Source: Ailanthus altissimus
Taxonomy: Eukaryota > Streptophyta > Magnoliopsida > Sapindales > Simaroubaceae
Direction: 5' to 3'
Assembly: GCA_946807835.1 (NCBI GenBank)
Contig: OX327684.1
Span: forward strand, 31,370,501-31,434,500
DNA: 64,000 bases
Part shown: positions 1 to 11,440 of the stretch, in pieces
Numbering within the stretch: position 1 is the stretch's first letter
How the letters are laid out: every line of letters starts with the position of its first letter
The notes under the pieces: model-generated
The model's database searches: none
The model's input: only the letters and a program-made list of their open reading frames with translations
Told to the model about the DNA's origin: nothing
Made by a program: the position numbers and the translations under genes

Positions 1-349
1 TTACACATTGCGTCAAATCGTTATTGATAGATAGATACAACTTAATCATTGAATTTGTATTTTTCAAAAAAATCTGGCGATGAATTGTTGCCCACGCGTC
101 ATTTTTATTGGCCCAATTGCTGAAATAGAAAGCGTTTCGTTTGGGTTAGGATTGGTTGGAGAAGATACATGTGATTCAAGCCCAAAACTCAGTATGGAGG
201 AGTCGTTGATTCTCAGTATTTGCACTTCAGTCGTTCATTATTTATTGTCTTTGCTAGGTGAATTTGACGAAGGATTATTTATTCACATTTATTCATTATT
301 TATTGATTCATTACGTCGTATATTAAATAAAAATTAAATAAATTTTACA
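1..349. other. Flank of copia element, no supported gene
   Basis: This stretch precedes the first LTR. An 85-codon open frame (80-337, +) is present, but its product resembles nothing I recognise, it has no intron signals or partner exons, and the AT-rich end of the frame looks like spacer. I see no supportable gene. Positions 345-349 (ttaca) form the left target-site duplication of the adjacent retrotransposon. Confidence 0.4.
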
Positions 350-503
350 TATAAAAAATATAAAAATATATATTTTATTATGTCAAATAATATACAAAAT
401 TTATTTTTTTATAAACTTAAGATATATACATAATAAAAAAAAATATTTTATATTAATAATATATATATATAGTAGAAGAATATAACGAAATAATTTCTTA
501 ATA
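350..503 (-). repeat. 3' LTR of copia-1
   Basis: About 154 bp that aligns with 5036-5210, sharing for example the block tgtcaaataatata and the terminal taatttcttaata. It is shorter and more AT-drifted than the 5' copy. The two LTRs are clearly diverged, so the insertion is old. Confidence 0.75.
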
Positions 504-539
504 TTCTCTTCAAACTCAAGGTGGTACAGTAGAAATAAG

Positions 540-1620
540 TTTGAGTTTGGAAACTAGAGCATAAAAACGACGAGGAAGTAAAAATTTAATAAATATATTA
601 ACAAGTTGCTCTTCAGATGAAATGAAGTGGAACATGATAGTGCCTTAAGAAATGTATTGCCGAACAAAATGACAATCTGTTTCAATATGTTTAGTACGCT
701 CATGAACAAACATCATTGTAGGCAATTTAAATAGTACTTTGATTGTCACAATAAAAAGGTGTAACTCTAGTGTGAAAAATATGCATATCTTCAAGAAGCC
801 AGCGGAGTCAAACAATCTCTTGGGTAGTATCTGCAAGAGCACGACACTTAACTTCAATACTCGAGCGAGCAGTAGCTGTCTGTTTCTTATTTTTTTCATG
901 AAATAAGAGAATCACCCAATAAAATACAAAATCTAGTAGTTGATTGTCGATCCGTAGGATTACTCGCCCAATCCGCACCAATATAAGTTCATAACATGAG
1001 AGGAGAGTGAGTCAAAAAATAGAGTGTGTGAAAAGTGTACCTTCGAGATAACATAAGATATAAAGAACTGCTGCATAATAAGAGGTACAAGAAGTGGCCA
1101 TAAACTAACTGACAACATGAACAGCATGGACAATGTCTAGGAGAGTAACTGTAAGGTAGACCAAACTATCAACCAACTGACGATAGAGGGTAGCATCACT
1201 GAGAAGAGTACCATCAGAGGATTAGAATTTGGCATTAGACTTTAGATGAGTGGAGGCAGTCTTACTATTTGTCAACCCAGCTTTAGCAAGTAAATCGGAT
1301 GCAAATTTAGCTTGAGAAAGATAATACATAGTAGAGTCGGATAGTACTTCAAGGCCAAGAAAATAACTGAAGGTACCAAAATCTTTCATTTCAAATTTTT
1401 GCTGAAGAAAGTTATTGAGAATGAAAATACCAAGAAAATCATCACTTGTGATAATCATATCATCAACATAGAGAAGAAAGAGAACACAACCTTGTGCTGT
1501 CTTGCGGACAAAAAGAGTTGAGTCACAAGGACTAGACTGAAAATCATGCTGAAGAATAGTCTCACTAAACTTTGCAAACCATGCACGAGGAGCTTGTTTA
1601 AGACTATATAGAGCACAACG
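540..1620 (-). pseudogene. copia-1 reverse transcriptase (C-terminal half) and RNase H remnant
   Basis: Minus-strand frames give the second half of a copia RT and the RNase H. The open part (1222-1620) begins with the SLKQAPRAWF motif and contains the catalytic box YVDDMI (FLLYVDDMII), then YFLGLEV. Further downstream, in other frames, are TLYRQLVDSLVYL, a CADWASNPTDRQST-like RNase H segment and the C-terminal FHFISSEEQL. At least three frame changes separate these pieces. They match the family order exactly, so this is a degraded RT-RNase H rather than chance coding. Confidence 0.85.
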
Positions 1621-2088
1621 TGTCATGACCCAACCCAGACCTAGCAAGATATTATCCGCTTTGCGCCCAAGCCCGTACGATTTTGTTCTTGGACTTCACG
1701 CAAGCGTCCTTCACCCAAAACGCGTCTTGCTAATTAAGGTATGAGTCACCTCTTATAAACCCAGCATCTCTCCCGTGCCTTAGTAATGTGGGATTTACCT
1801 AGGGTGTTACATACACCCCCTTTAGAGACTCAACATCTTCGCTGAGGTTTGCTTCACCACCGTTTAAGAGGACACCGGGAGTGGCTCTGATACCATCTTT
1901 CATGACCCAACCCAAACCTGGCAAGATATTGTCCGCTTTTGGCCTAAGCCCGCACGATTTTATTCTTGGGCTTCACGCAAACGTCCTTCACCCAAAACGC
2001 GTCTTGTCAATTAAGGTGTAGGTCACCCTTTATAAACCCAGCATCTCTCTCGTGCCTTAGCGATATGGGATTTGCATAGGGTGTTACA
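1621..2088 (-). mobile_element. TRIM (terminal-repeat retrotransposon in miniature) nested in copia-1 RT
   Basis: Two direct repeats of about 190 bp (1621-1811 and 1899-2088) flank an 87-bp interior. On the minus strand the interior starts with a primer-binding site for initiator tRNA-Met (complement of 1883-1895) and ends with a purine tract (complement of 1814-1823). There is no coding capacity. The outer flanks are caacg (1616-1620) and cgacg (2089-2093), a 5-bp target duplication with one mismatch. Removing the element plus one duplication rejoins the RT frame as KLRR followed by CALYSLKQ. The LTR end contains a tract resembling GCCCAAAGCGGACAATAT, which I recall from other plant TRIMs. 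Family assignment by name would need a repeat database. Confidence 0.85.
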
Positions 2089-2093
2089 CGACG

Positions 2094-2427
2094 AAGTTTA
2101 CAGACTTTGCCTGGATGACGTGGATAACCATGAAGAGGCTTCATATACACTTCTTCAGTGAGATCACCATTAAGGAAAGTATTTTTGACATCCATTTAAA
2201 ATAATGTCCAACCATGAACTGCAACAACAGGTAATAAACTTTGAACAGAAGTAAGTTTAGCAACCAGGGCAAAAGTTTCCTCATAATCAATTCCATATTC
2301 TTAAGTAAAGCCTTTGGCAACAAGGCAGGCTTTATAACACTCAATAGATCCATCAGATTTTGTCTTGATCTTGTACACCAATTTGCATCTAATGATAGTT
2401 TTTATTAGATGAAAGAGTAACAAAATC
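2094..2427 (-). pseudogene. copia-1 reverse transcriptase, N-terminal part
   Basis: The minus strand encodes the start of the copia RT. The stretch MDVKNTFLNGDLTEEVYM (within 2141-2195) is the conserved MDVKxAFLNGxLxEEVYM box, followed by the PGKVCKLRR end that abuts the TRIM. Before it, 2200-2420 gives a diverged RT start in another frame. It continues into the C-terminal half on the other side of the TRIM. Confidence 0.85.
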
Positions 2428-3470
2428 TCAAGTATGCGACTTCTCAAGGGCCTGCAATTCTTCGGTCATTGCTTGCTGCCAAATAGAATTAGAACTAGCC
2501 TCGGAATATAATTGAGGCTCATATAAAGAAATAGTGGAGAAATAGTGATAATCACAAAGTTTAACAGGAAGTTCTCTTACCCGAAATGAATAACAAAGAG
2601 AGGGTGTAGAGAAGGCTTCAGGGATATTGAGAGCAGATCTTTTAGACGAGGTAAGAGGCTCAGGAGCAGGCGTCGTTTCAACAGATTCACCTATATGAAA
2701 CTTATAAGAAATATTTGTAAATGAAGTATCGAAAAAAATATCAACAAAATTATCTGTAAAAAATTGTGACATATAGGGAGATACAGATTTAAAGTTAGAT
2801 ACAGATGAAAATATTGTATGCTCGAGAAAGACTACATAACGAGAAATAAGAAGACGGTTAAATATAAGATCCCAACACCTATAACTTTTATGTTCTATCC
2901 TATATCCCAAGAAGCAACATAATCGAGTGCGTGGCTCGAGTTTAATGTGTTCATGTTTTTGAAGTAGGACAAAACAAACACAACCTAATACTTTGAGGAG
3001 TTTGTAATTAGGTGGAGTTCCATAAAGGCACTCATAAGGTAACTTGTTCTCTATAACAGGAGAAGAAATACAATTAATGGTAAAAACAGCGGTCAACGCA
3101 ACTTCTCCCCAAAAACGTTTAGGACAAGAGAAATAGATAAGAAGAGCACGAGTAGTGTCTAAAATATGTATGTGTTTACGTTCAACTCTTCCATTTTGCT
3201 GAGATGTATCAGGACAAGACATTTGACATATAGGACCATGTTCCTGTAAAAGATGTAGAAAATCAAAATCTCTATACTCCATGGCATTATTAGGCGGAAA
3301 ATTTTAATAGGACATGAGAACTGAGTTTTAACCATTTGAGCAAAATCTCGATAAATTTTAGTAAATTCAAATTGTTGTTTCATAAGAAACAACCAAGTAT
3401 ACCGAGAATAGTCATCAACGAAGATCACAAAATATTTGGATCCTTCCATTGTAGCATTTGGAGAAATACC
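2428..3470 (-). pseudogene. copia-1 integrase remnant
   Basis: Two overlapping minus-strand frames (3159-3449 and 2428-3282) together cover the integrase core and C-terminal part. Visible motifs are YFVIFVDDYSRYTWLFLM, with the first catalytic Asp region, then QQNGRVERKHIHILDTTRAL around the catalytic Glu, and LPYECLYGTPPNYKLLKVLGC, typical of copia integrase ends. The frame shift between them falls near 3290. The last 70 residues become a linker ending EELQALEKS, the usual start of the RT module. Confidence 0.87.
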
Positions 3471-4300
3471 TCATATATCAGAATGTATAAGGTCAAATAA
3501 AGCATGAGAGACATTAGTACTATTATCAAAAAGTTAAATTGGTTGTTTAGCTAAAGGACATGTAAGACAATCATCTTTATTATAAAAAACAATACCTAAA
3601 TAACCACTGGATACCAGAGATCGGATGCGATTAACTGATGCATGACCCAAACGAGAATGCCAAATATGTAATGAAAGCACTAAAGAGGTAGATGCTGCAG
3701 ATTAAAGATATAGAAATGATAGATCTAAATAAATAAGTTCATATAGACGTCCAACTTTACGGCTTGTCCCAAGTGTCCAACCGATCTTTGGATCTTGCAC
3801 ACAACAACCAGAAGCAGTAAATAAGACATTAAGACCAAGTTCGCATAATTGACCAACAGACAAAAGATTTAATGTAAGGTTATGAATAAAAAAGTGTCAG
3901 ATACAGAGAGATTATAGTAAGACACTTGACCAACATGGCTAATTCCTATGAGAGAACCATTAGTTGTTTGAATATATGGTAAATAGGAATTAAGAGTTTT
4001 AGAGGAGAAAATTATATAATTAGAAATCATGTGATTACAACATGCAGAGTCAAACTACCAAGAAGAATTACCTGAAATATTTGAGGAAGTAAAAACTAAG
4101 GGTTTACCAGAAGTAGAAAGGAGTAGACGGAATAAGGATTCAAGTTTATTAGAAGAACCATTCGCACTATCATATGCAGTAGTAATAACAGGTCCTGTAA
4201 AAATAGCACATTGAGACAGTTTAGGTATATGGCACGACTTAAGTAAAACAAAACCAGCAAAATAATATCGAGAAGTATCACATTTATTCATAAATTCTAA
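3471..4300 (-). pseudogene. copia-1 protease / GAG-pre-integrase region remnant
   Basis: The minus strand at 4030-4075 encodes SGNSSW, a stop, then FDSACCNHM, which matches the copia protease start (W-x-x-DSACCNHM) with a mutated codon. Downstream (3480-3950) are frame-broken pieces fitting the GAG-pre-integrase segment. Upstream frames (4055-4291) match the low-complexity linker that precedes the protease. The CCHC zinc knuckle is not visible. Confidence 0.7.
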
Positions 4301-4309
4301 AAAAATTTC

Positions 4310-4640
4310 GCTAATGATAACTTAGTCCTTAAATTTGTACTAATTACAAGTTAACCCATAAACTTTTAAGAATTATAAATTGATCTCTCAATTATAAGTA
4401 ATTACAAATTAGCCCTTAATTTTTTATTAATTATAAAATGACCCTTCAACTTTTAATAACTATAAAATGACCCTTATATTTTTAAAATTACAAAATAACC
4501 CCTTAAAAAATTATAATTACAACAAAAATCTCAACTTTTGATAATTACAAAAATACCTCAAAAGAATAAAATATTACGATATGTCCTTAAAATATTAAAA
4601 AGTTTACAAATAAGCCCTTAACAAAAAATAGTAAACTTCA
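4310..4640. repeat. Degenerate AT-rich short-unit repeat in the place of gag
   Basis: Roughly nine imprecise copies of a 30-45 bp unit built around aattacaaaatgaccctta / acaaattagccctta. The same style of repeat is common in plant intergenic DNA. It occupies the part of copia-1 where gag is expected. Confidence 0.6.
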
Positions 4641-5022
4641 GGTGGCGTGTCCGGCCGGCTCTGACTTCCGATTAGCGTAAACTCAGAGGCGTTTGAATGA
4701 CCGGTGATTGACGATTCTTTTGGTCAGGGCGGTGTCGGTCACATCACCGTAGAACGGTCGAGATCTGAAATGATAGTGGCCGGCGGCAGTGGTTTTTCGG
4801 TGGCGCGGTCGGTGATTTTCGACCTCTGATGGGTGCATCATCGATGGCGTTGAATCAACCAAAGGATTTTGAGTAATCTGAAATGGGCAGTGGCTAACAA
4901 GGCAAGCTCTCAGAGTTTTCTGACTACTTTTCGAGAAAAAAAACTTCGATGAATTCTGATGGGTTTTGAAAAAAATTATGGTAAATCTCTGACAAAATAA
5001 AGTGACAGTGAAAAAACTAAAA

Positions 5023-5033
5023 CTCTGATACCA
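5023..5033 (-). other. Primer-binding site of copia-1
   Basis: The minus strand reads TGGTATCAGAG, the classic sequence complementary to the 3' end of plant initiator tRNA-Met. It lies two bases inside the 5' LTR, fixing both the orientation and the LTR boundary. Confidence 0.9.
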
Positions 5034-5035
5034 TT

Positions 5036-5210
5036 TGAGAAATATAAAGAGAGTATATTTCATTGTGTCAAATAATATATAAGATTTACCTTTTTATAGG
5101 CCTAAAACATATACATAATAGGAAATAATATTTTACATTAATAATATATTTATATGGTAGAAGAGTATAAAAGAATTATTTCAGAATCATTAAGGAATAA
5201 TTTCTTAATA
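5036..5210 (-). repeat. 5' LTR of copia-1
   Basis: A 175-bp LTR ending next to the primer-binding site. Its inner edge on the + strand begins TGAG. Its outer edge ends ttcttaata, matching the 3' copy. Position 5211 onward (ttacg) is the target duplication. Confidence 0.8.
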
Positions 5211-5215
5211 TTACG

Positions 5216-5828
5216 TATGTATATAAGCGGATAGTCAGTATTATTTAATATGCTATTTTTTTGGATTAATAATAAGCATCTGACCCATGACAAACAGTGT
5301 CAGAGCAAATTCAAATTCTCATTTACCATGTTAACTCTTAAAATTGCCCTAACAAAGATTGACACGTAGAATGCGGGTCCCTCACACCTTTAAAAATAGA
5401 CAATATGAATTAAGTGGACCTTTAAAATTCTTTGTCTAATCCTAATAGAAATTGTCACGTCACATAAATAGTGGATCCATTCTCTCTAAAGAGATGGATA
5501 ATACGGGCTATATTAGCCCCTGAGTTTTAACTATACCATGATAAAATTAATGTGATGAGTTTTGATAGACAACATTACATAACGAGCTAATCTTTTGGTC
5601 CACTTATCCTTCCAAGAAGTTATGTAATTGGGTGAAGAAAATGTTATATTCTACATTAAATATAAATTAAAAAAAATTAGATGAATGACAAATTTTGATT
5701 AATCTTTTGGGTTAGACAAATATTTGAGTCATGATAAAAAATAGAGATCAACCGTGTAGTTTTATAAGCCTAAGCACACAGCACAAGGGCCAAGTTTCAC
5801 GCACAATAAACCAACAAAGGCAGCATCC
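5216..5828. other. Spacer, no gene seen
   Basis: AT-rich sequence between the copia element and the dehydrogenase pseudogene. I see no coding frame, tRNA or repeat structure that I can support. Confidence 0.4.
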
Positions 5829-6750
5829 ATGCCAAACCAAGGTAAGAAATTAGTTATTAATTCAAGTTAAGAGATCTTACAAGCGGATTCCTTATATGAT
5901 ATGATTTCAACATGCATATTGATGGCCAGAATTAAGAAATTCATTCTCGCAATTACATGCTCTGATTTCTATATTTTTCCTGCTACTAATTATGAAATTC
6001 CGTTGAATGACTGAATCTTTGTTTAGCAGGTTAGAGAAGGAAAGGTTGCTATCATCTCTGGAGGAGCCAGTGGCATCGGCGAGGCGACTGCAAAGCTTTT
6101 TGCTGAACATTGCGCCTTCATTGTCGTTGATATTCAAAGACGAATTGGCACATCAAGTGAGCCAGCAGTTGACATTGTGATGTGAAAGATGAAAAGCGGA
6201 TTGAAGAAACAGTGGCCTACGCAATATTAGAAAAACATGTGGCAAACTCGATTTCATGTATAGTAACGTCGAAATCATTGATGATCCCAGACTTGGAAAT
6301 GACCCAATTCTACAAAACCATAGCTACAAATCGTCGCGGTTCAACAATATCCGTCAAGCATGCATGCGGGTCGAGCTATATAGTGCCTAATCAAATACGC
6401 GGTTCAATTATTTGCACTTCAAGTGTTTCTTCAACTCTAGGTGGCAGCGGGCATCATTCATATACAATGTTTAAGTATGGTTTATAAGGTATCTTGTTCG
6501 CTCTGCTTCAAGAGAGCTTGGGAAACGTGGGATCAGAGTAAACTGTGTTTCTCCTTTAGAACTTGCCACATCCACACCTATGACATCTGGCGTGAACGGT
6601 GAGGATCCAAGCGCAATAGATGCAGTTAATTCTATGCTAACCAACTTAAGAGGAATTGTGTTGCAAGTTAAACATGTTGCAGAGTTTGCTCTTTTTCTTG
6701 CTGTTGATTTAGTGGCCATAATAAGAACATGGTGGAAATTAATAGACTAA
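5829..6750 (+). pseudogene. Short-chain dehydrogenase/reductase (SDR) pseudogene
   Basis: Frames on the + strand reconstruct a plant NAD(P)-dependent short-chain dehydrogenase of the ABA2 / secoisolariciresinol-dehydrogenase type. A short first exon (ATG at 5829) precedes a probable intron ending at tttagcag (6029). The main exon begins with [20 protein letters not shown], containing the cofactor-binding GxxxGxG, then [14 protein letters not shown]. It continues in other frames as [51 protein letters not shown] with the catalytic Ser region, YTMFKYGL for the YxxxK motif, and ELGKRGIRVNCVSP. At least three frameshifts and a stop after the YxxxK box break it, and there is a gap where the NVxG segment should be. 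It is dead; its former substrate cannot be inferred. Confidence 0.85.
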
Positions 6751-9639
6751 CCCCAATCACAAGATTAATTTGATTGGTCTGGCATAGTATTGGGCTTTCT
6801 CTCAAAAGTGTATATATGATATGAATGCTAATTGTCCGGACCCAATTTCAACAATGCTCTTCTTCGATAAATTTTTTTTTAAAAAAAAATTGATTGTCTA
6901 TAATGGTACAGATTCTCTCCTAATTTGAATTTGCACATTAATAACTACAAATATGTTGTTAATAATTAATAAAAAGAATAATAATGGATTTCAATTATAT
7001 ATATACCAAATAGAATACATATGTATAAAAACCCTTAAAATTTTAGCTAAATTTAAATTATAAGAAGGATCTTAATTTCTAATTTTCTACAAAGGTCGTT
7101 ACTCTCTTTTCCTTGCAATAAAGAAAGCTTTATGAATAATAATAATCAAGTACGGGTCATTTAACAACATCATGGTGAGAGATCCAAATGTTTGTCTTGT
7201 TTTTTACGATTTCACTCCAAATATATTTTACCAACTTATACCTCAAATGTTGGTGGGGGATTCGAGCCAATTTAAGTAAGAATATAATTAGTCAACATCT
7301 TCACAGATATATTTATTTTTTCTAAATTTTTCTTTGAGATAGTGCTCGGATCATTATGTCTTTCGTGCGATTCGAAACTTATTCTCTTCGAACAACCACT
7401 CATTTGTCTATTTAAATAAAAAATAAAAAAATAAAAGAGGGATTGAAATTCAAAATGTCTACTATTTTTTATTACTGAATCGTTTAAAGAAGTGTCTTAT
7501 TTGTTTATAATTTGTTAGAAGGTGCGTCATAATTGATTACAAGAACTATCGAGTGTCGTATTTTACTACAACAAATTTAAAAAACATCATCACTTCCTGT
7601 TAAACAATTTGTTAAAACTCCTTTTATGCTCACATAAATAGTACAAACAATTTGCTAAGCGTTAGTGGGCTTGAAAACCAATATGTTGAGACCAACGATC
7701 TGATTTTCATGTTTGGGCTCTGGTGGTTCTCAACTTGTTATACACCTGTTCTTTGGTGCAGAGTGATGCTATTCGCAAATTTGCATCCCTTTATTTATTT
7801 ATTTATTTTTTTTAAAACCCATATATCTTCGTATTTACGCAATTATCCTTCCTTAAAATTGCTTTAAAAGACATAAATTGTTGTTATAACGTAGCTCCAC
7901 CACTTATTAATAATTTGCAAATATCCGAGGGAAATGTCCAGCCACTTTTTAAAAGTGACAATTTATTTTAACTACAAAATAAATTTACGAATTTTATTAG
8001 TTAATTATTTGATTTTTTAATTATTTTATTTTATTTTTTTATAAATTATTTAAAATTTTGATCTAAAACACACTTTAAATTGATTCACAACAAATTGTTT
8101 AACAGAAGTGATGATTCAAACACATCATTTTGGACTCACGGTGCAAGGCCCTCCTCACACCTTGCAATAATTTTTTAGTTTCTTTTATTATTTTGTCCTC
8201 ACTTTTTTTTTATTTTTTTATAAATTAATTCACAAAATTATTTGTTTTATTTATAAAGTATTTTTTTAATATTTATTTGGACAATAACAATATTATATCA
8301 AAAATATCAATAAATTAAATAAATAAAAAACTCACCAATTTTGACACATTTTTTAACTTTATATCGATTAAATCAATGTTTTAACTTTTAATTTTTATAA
8401 TTTTATTTATTTTTAAATCAACTTTATTGATATTTTAATGGTTTCTTTATGCAATTCTAAAGAAAAATAAAATTTTATGCTAAGAGTAAAGTAGTCTAAA
8501 AATAGTTTATTTGATTAACAAATATCACTATTTTACTGTTGGGTTAAAATATTTTTTTTCTTTTCCTTAAAAATTGGGTTATTTATGGATATTCCCAATA
8601 TTCGACATCTAAGGAGGACATACTTATTTACGTTTCAAAAGGCCTATAAATATATGCATTCTCCCACCACGTAACTATAATTTCAAAAAGTGAAACAAAA
8701 TTAGCACGACGTACTTTTTAATAAAGTGCTGGCCTTAGTTAAAGAGTTTTTCTTTTGTCTTAATATATTATTTTTATTGGTACGAATTATTGATGAGTTA
8801 AGTTTTTAATTTTTTATGTTAAGTTTTATAATTATTTTACGTTTTTAATTTTATATGTTTTATTTATATTTAATTATTATTTATATTATGTTTATATTTA
8901 TTGTATATTATATTATTATTTTTATGAATATACTTTGTGGTTACTATTTATTTAAATTTTTTACATCATAAAATAATAATAAATATTATGTATCAATTAT
9001 GTCTTTTGTTATCTCGTATTTACAATACTTAATATTATTTTTATTATTTATTATTTTATATTCAAATATTGTATCTACACTTAAAGATTACAGAACAAAA
9101 AAATAAGTTAGAACTTGAAGTTTTAAATATTAATTTTATTAATTCAGAGCTTGAAGTTTTGTACTATAATTTTAAATTAGAATTTAATTTTTTTTAAACT
9201 TATTTTTTATTTTAATTACTTTTTTATATAGAAGCCATGCCTTCTAATTATTATCAAAATATGAAAAAATATGTTTCCTTGTTACTATTGGCAATGGAAG
9301 GTTATGCCTCATAAATATAATTATTTTATATATGAAAGACCATGTTTCTTAAATATTATTTGTTTATATTTATGTTGAATAATATTTATATTTCATCATA
9401 CAGATTTTAATTTTTTTTATTTCATTTTAAAAAAATCCCTAAAATTTTTCTAATTTACAAATTTCTGCAATTGACATATTTGAAAAAAATTACCTATCAT
9501 GGGTACTAAATGCCAATATAAACCTCTAAGCCAATAGTTTAAATAAGATAATTGAAAAAAAAACAGTGCGTCCCTGTAAGACAAATTGAGAGTTATAATT
9601 TTCCTCTGTTATTGCTTACGAGATAACTTTAAAGTTTAA
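6751..9639. other. AT-rich spacer without genes
   Basis: About 2.9 kb of very AT-rich DNA. A 71-codon frame at 7652-7867 is ordinary spacer reading through low-complexity sequence. The only structure I can support is the inverted repeat at 7585-8114, given separately. Confidence 0.5.
7585..8114. repeat. Pair of ~28-bp inverted repeats, possible MITE
   Basis: The left arm 7585-7613 and the right arm 8089-8114 are reverse complements over about 27 bases, differing by one indel (core tgttaaacaatttgtt). They enclose about 475 bp of non-coding AT-rich DNA. This is the shape of a small non-autonomous DNA transposon. I could not settle on a target duplication, so the class is unknown. Confidence 0.5.
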
Positions 9640-11440
9640 CATTTGATGATAGAGGACCCACATATCTTATAAGAAAATATAAAAGAAAGATATGACTATA
9701 AAAAAAGATGTATTCCTTCCAAAAGTAAGATATAAGCGGTGAATATGAGATTGCAGAATTTTAGAATTATTGTTGAGTTCAATTTAAATTACCTTATAGT
9801 TGAAAATGTGTGGTGAAAAAATTAGATAACAAAATATGTTAAAGAAGACATTATCTATCTTTCATACATATAATATTATTATGCAAAAATAATATCACGA
9901 TTGCCAATTTAAAAATGACTCATAATTAATCTTATTTATTTTACTTATTGAATAAAATAACAAGCTCTTGTTGAAAAAAAATCATAAATCACATCCAATT
10001 AGCTTTTAATCATTATTAAAAGCAAATGCAAATATTTATAACAACATTGAACTTGGTCTTGAAGGAGGAAGATAGCGTGGTTATTCAAAAAATCAAGACA
10101 AAGATAATGATGTAAAGAATAAACACCCTCAATACAATAATATTGGTCACATACATGTTTTGTCCTGAAAACATATAGTCAAGTTTTATGAGGCATTTAT
10201 TAAGATAAACGAAAAAAATATAGAGATACATTTTATTAATGACTCAGATCTCATTCATTTAAATGTCTCTGTTTTTTTTTTGGATAAAAAAGGAAACATC
10301 GATTATTAAGTTTTAATTAATATCTCTATGTTAGGTATTTTTGTATTATTTGTATGAAATATAATTTTTTGTAATACTGATAAAGAAATATAACTTTTTG
10401 TATGAATGAAAAAGAAGTATAAATTTTTGTAATGTCTCATCTTCATGTCTAATATGAATTTTTATTTAATATAAAGAATAAAATTTATAAATGAATTATT
10501 TTATTTCGAAGAGGAAAGTTGGGAATGTCTATTTGGTTGATAGTGCAATTATACACACTATCATTTGAGATGAGAAATATTTCTCAAACTTAACAATAAT
10601 TGAAGAAAAAGTCAATACTATATTAAGTTATGCAAATCTGATTGAAGGTTTTAGAAAAGTTATATTAATCTTATTAACAAGTGGAATAAAGTTATATATT
10701 AATGATGCTTTACATATAGGCAAATTCAAAAAAAATTTGCTTAGTTCTAAATATATCTTCTAAAATGAATACGACGTTAATACTTTAAGTGAGAATAATA
10801 TAAAATATATTTGCATTACTTTTCACGTCTCAGACAATAAATACATACTTAAAAAGTTTCATACTTAATCATCTAATTTATATTATACAATTAAAAATTT
10901 ATTTGAAAGCTATACGGTAATGAACCAAAAGTTTAGTGATTCGAAAATATTTATGCTATGACATGACTGCCTTGATCATTTTTTATCAATAATAATGCGT
11001 AAAATATTGAAAATTATCATGAACATTATTAAAGAACATGAAGATTCTATTGTTTAATGAGAATATTTATTCCACTTGCTCATAAGAAAAACTTGCAGTT
11101 AAACCATTATCTTCTTAGATTGGTATGGAATTTTTATCATTTTTATAGAAAATTTAAGGAGATATTTGTAGACCAATCTATTTATCAGTGCCACTTTTTA
11201 ATATTTTATAGTTCGATCGATGCATCTACATAATGGTCGCATATTTATTTATTGTTTATACATAATGTTATATTCATTAGATTACTTGCATATATAATTA
11301 GATTGAGAGCATAATTTGTAGACTATCTAATTAAAATTATACATTTAGACAATGTTGGTGTAAATTTAAATAAGGATATTTTGAGAAATAAATTAATAAT
11401 ATCATTCTCATTTTTTACATTAAGCAAAAAGTAAAAAAAA
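9640..11440 (+). mobile_element. Ty1/copia gag-pol remnant, plus strand (copia-2)
   Basis: A heavily mutated copia fragment that no long frame reveals. Reading all three + frames gives, in order, gag-like ERYDYKK and MRLQNFRIIVEFN (about 9690-9790), NNKLLLKKNHKSHP (about 9960), the linker RGYSKNQDKDNDVKNKH (about 10080-10130), and HIVKFYEAFIKINEKNIEIHF after a lost zinc knuckle. Next come the protease start VYLVDSAIIHTI (about 10530) with NLIEGF and KLYINDALHIGKF, the pre-integrase segment VMNQKFSDSKIFML, and integrase pieces GDICRPIY and RLRA (to about 11370). These correspond block by block to a common plant copia polyprotein. Stops and frameshifts are dense and no LTRs were found, so this is an old truncated copy. 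Confidence 0.72.

Larger units (their letters stand above)
350..5210 (-). mobile_element. Ty1/copia LTR retrotransposon, decayed, minus strand (copia-1)
   Basis: An old copia element read on the minus strand. Its 5' LTR is 5036-5210 and its 3' LTR 350-503. A primer-binding site complementary to initiator tRNA-Met lies two bases inside the 5' LTR, and a purine-rich tract (about 503-513) abuts the 3' LTR. The flanks ttaca (345-349) and ttacg (5211-5215) are a 5-bp target duplication with one mismatch. In minus-strand order the coding remnants are protease region, integrase, reverse transcriptase and RNase H, which is the copia order. Frameshifts and stops are scattered throughout. A recognisable gag is missing: 4310-5020 holds repeats and unassignable sequence instead. 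The RT is split by a TRIM at 1621-2088. The element cannot encode a working polyprotein. Confidence 0.88.

Noticed and set aside
80..337. 85-codon frame at the left edge
   Set aside because: No recognisable product; it ends in AT-rich spacer and has no supporting exon structure.
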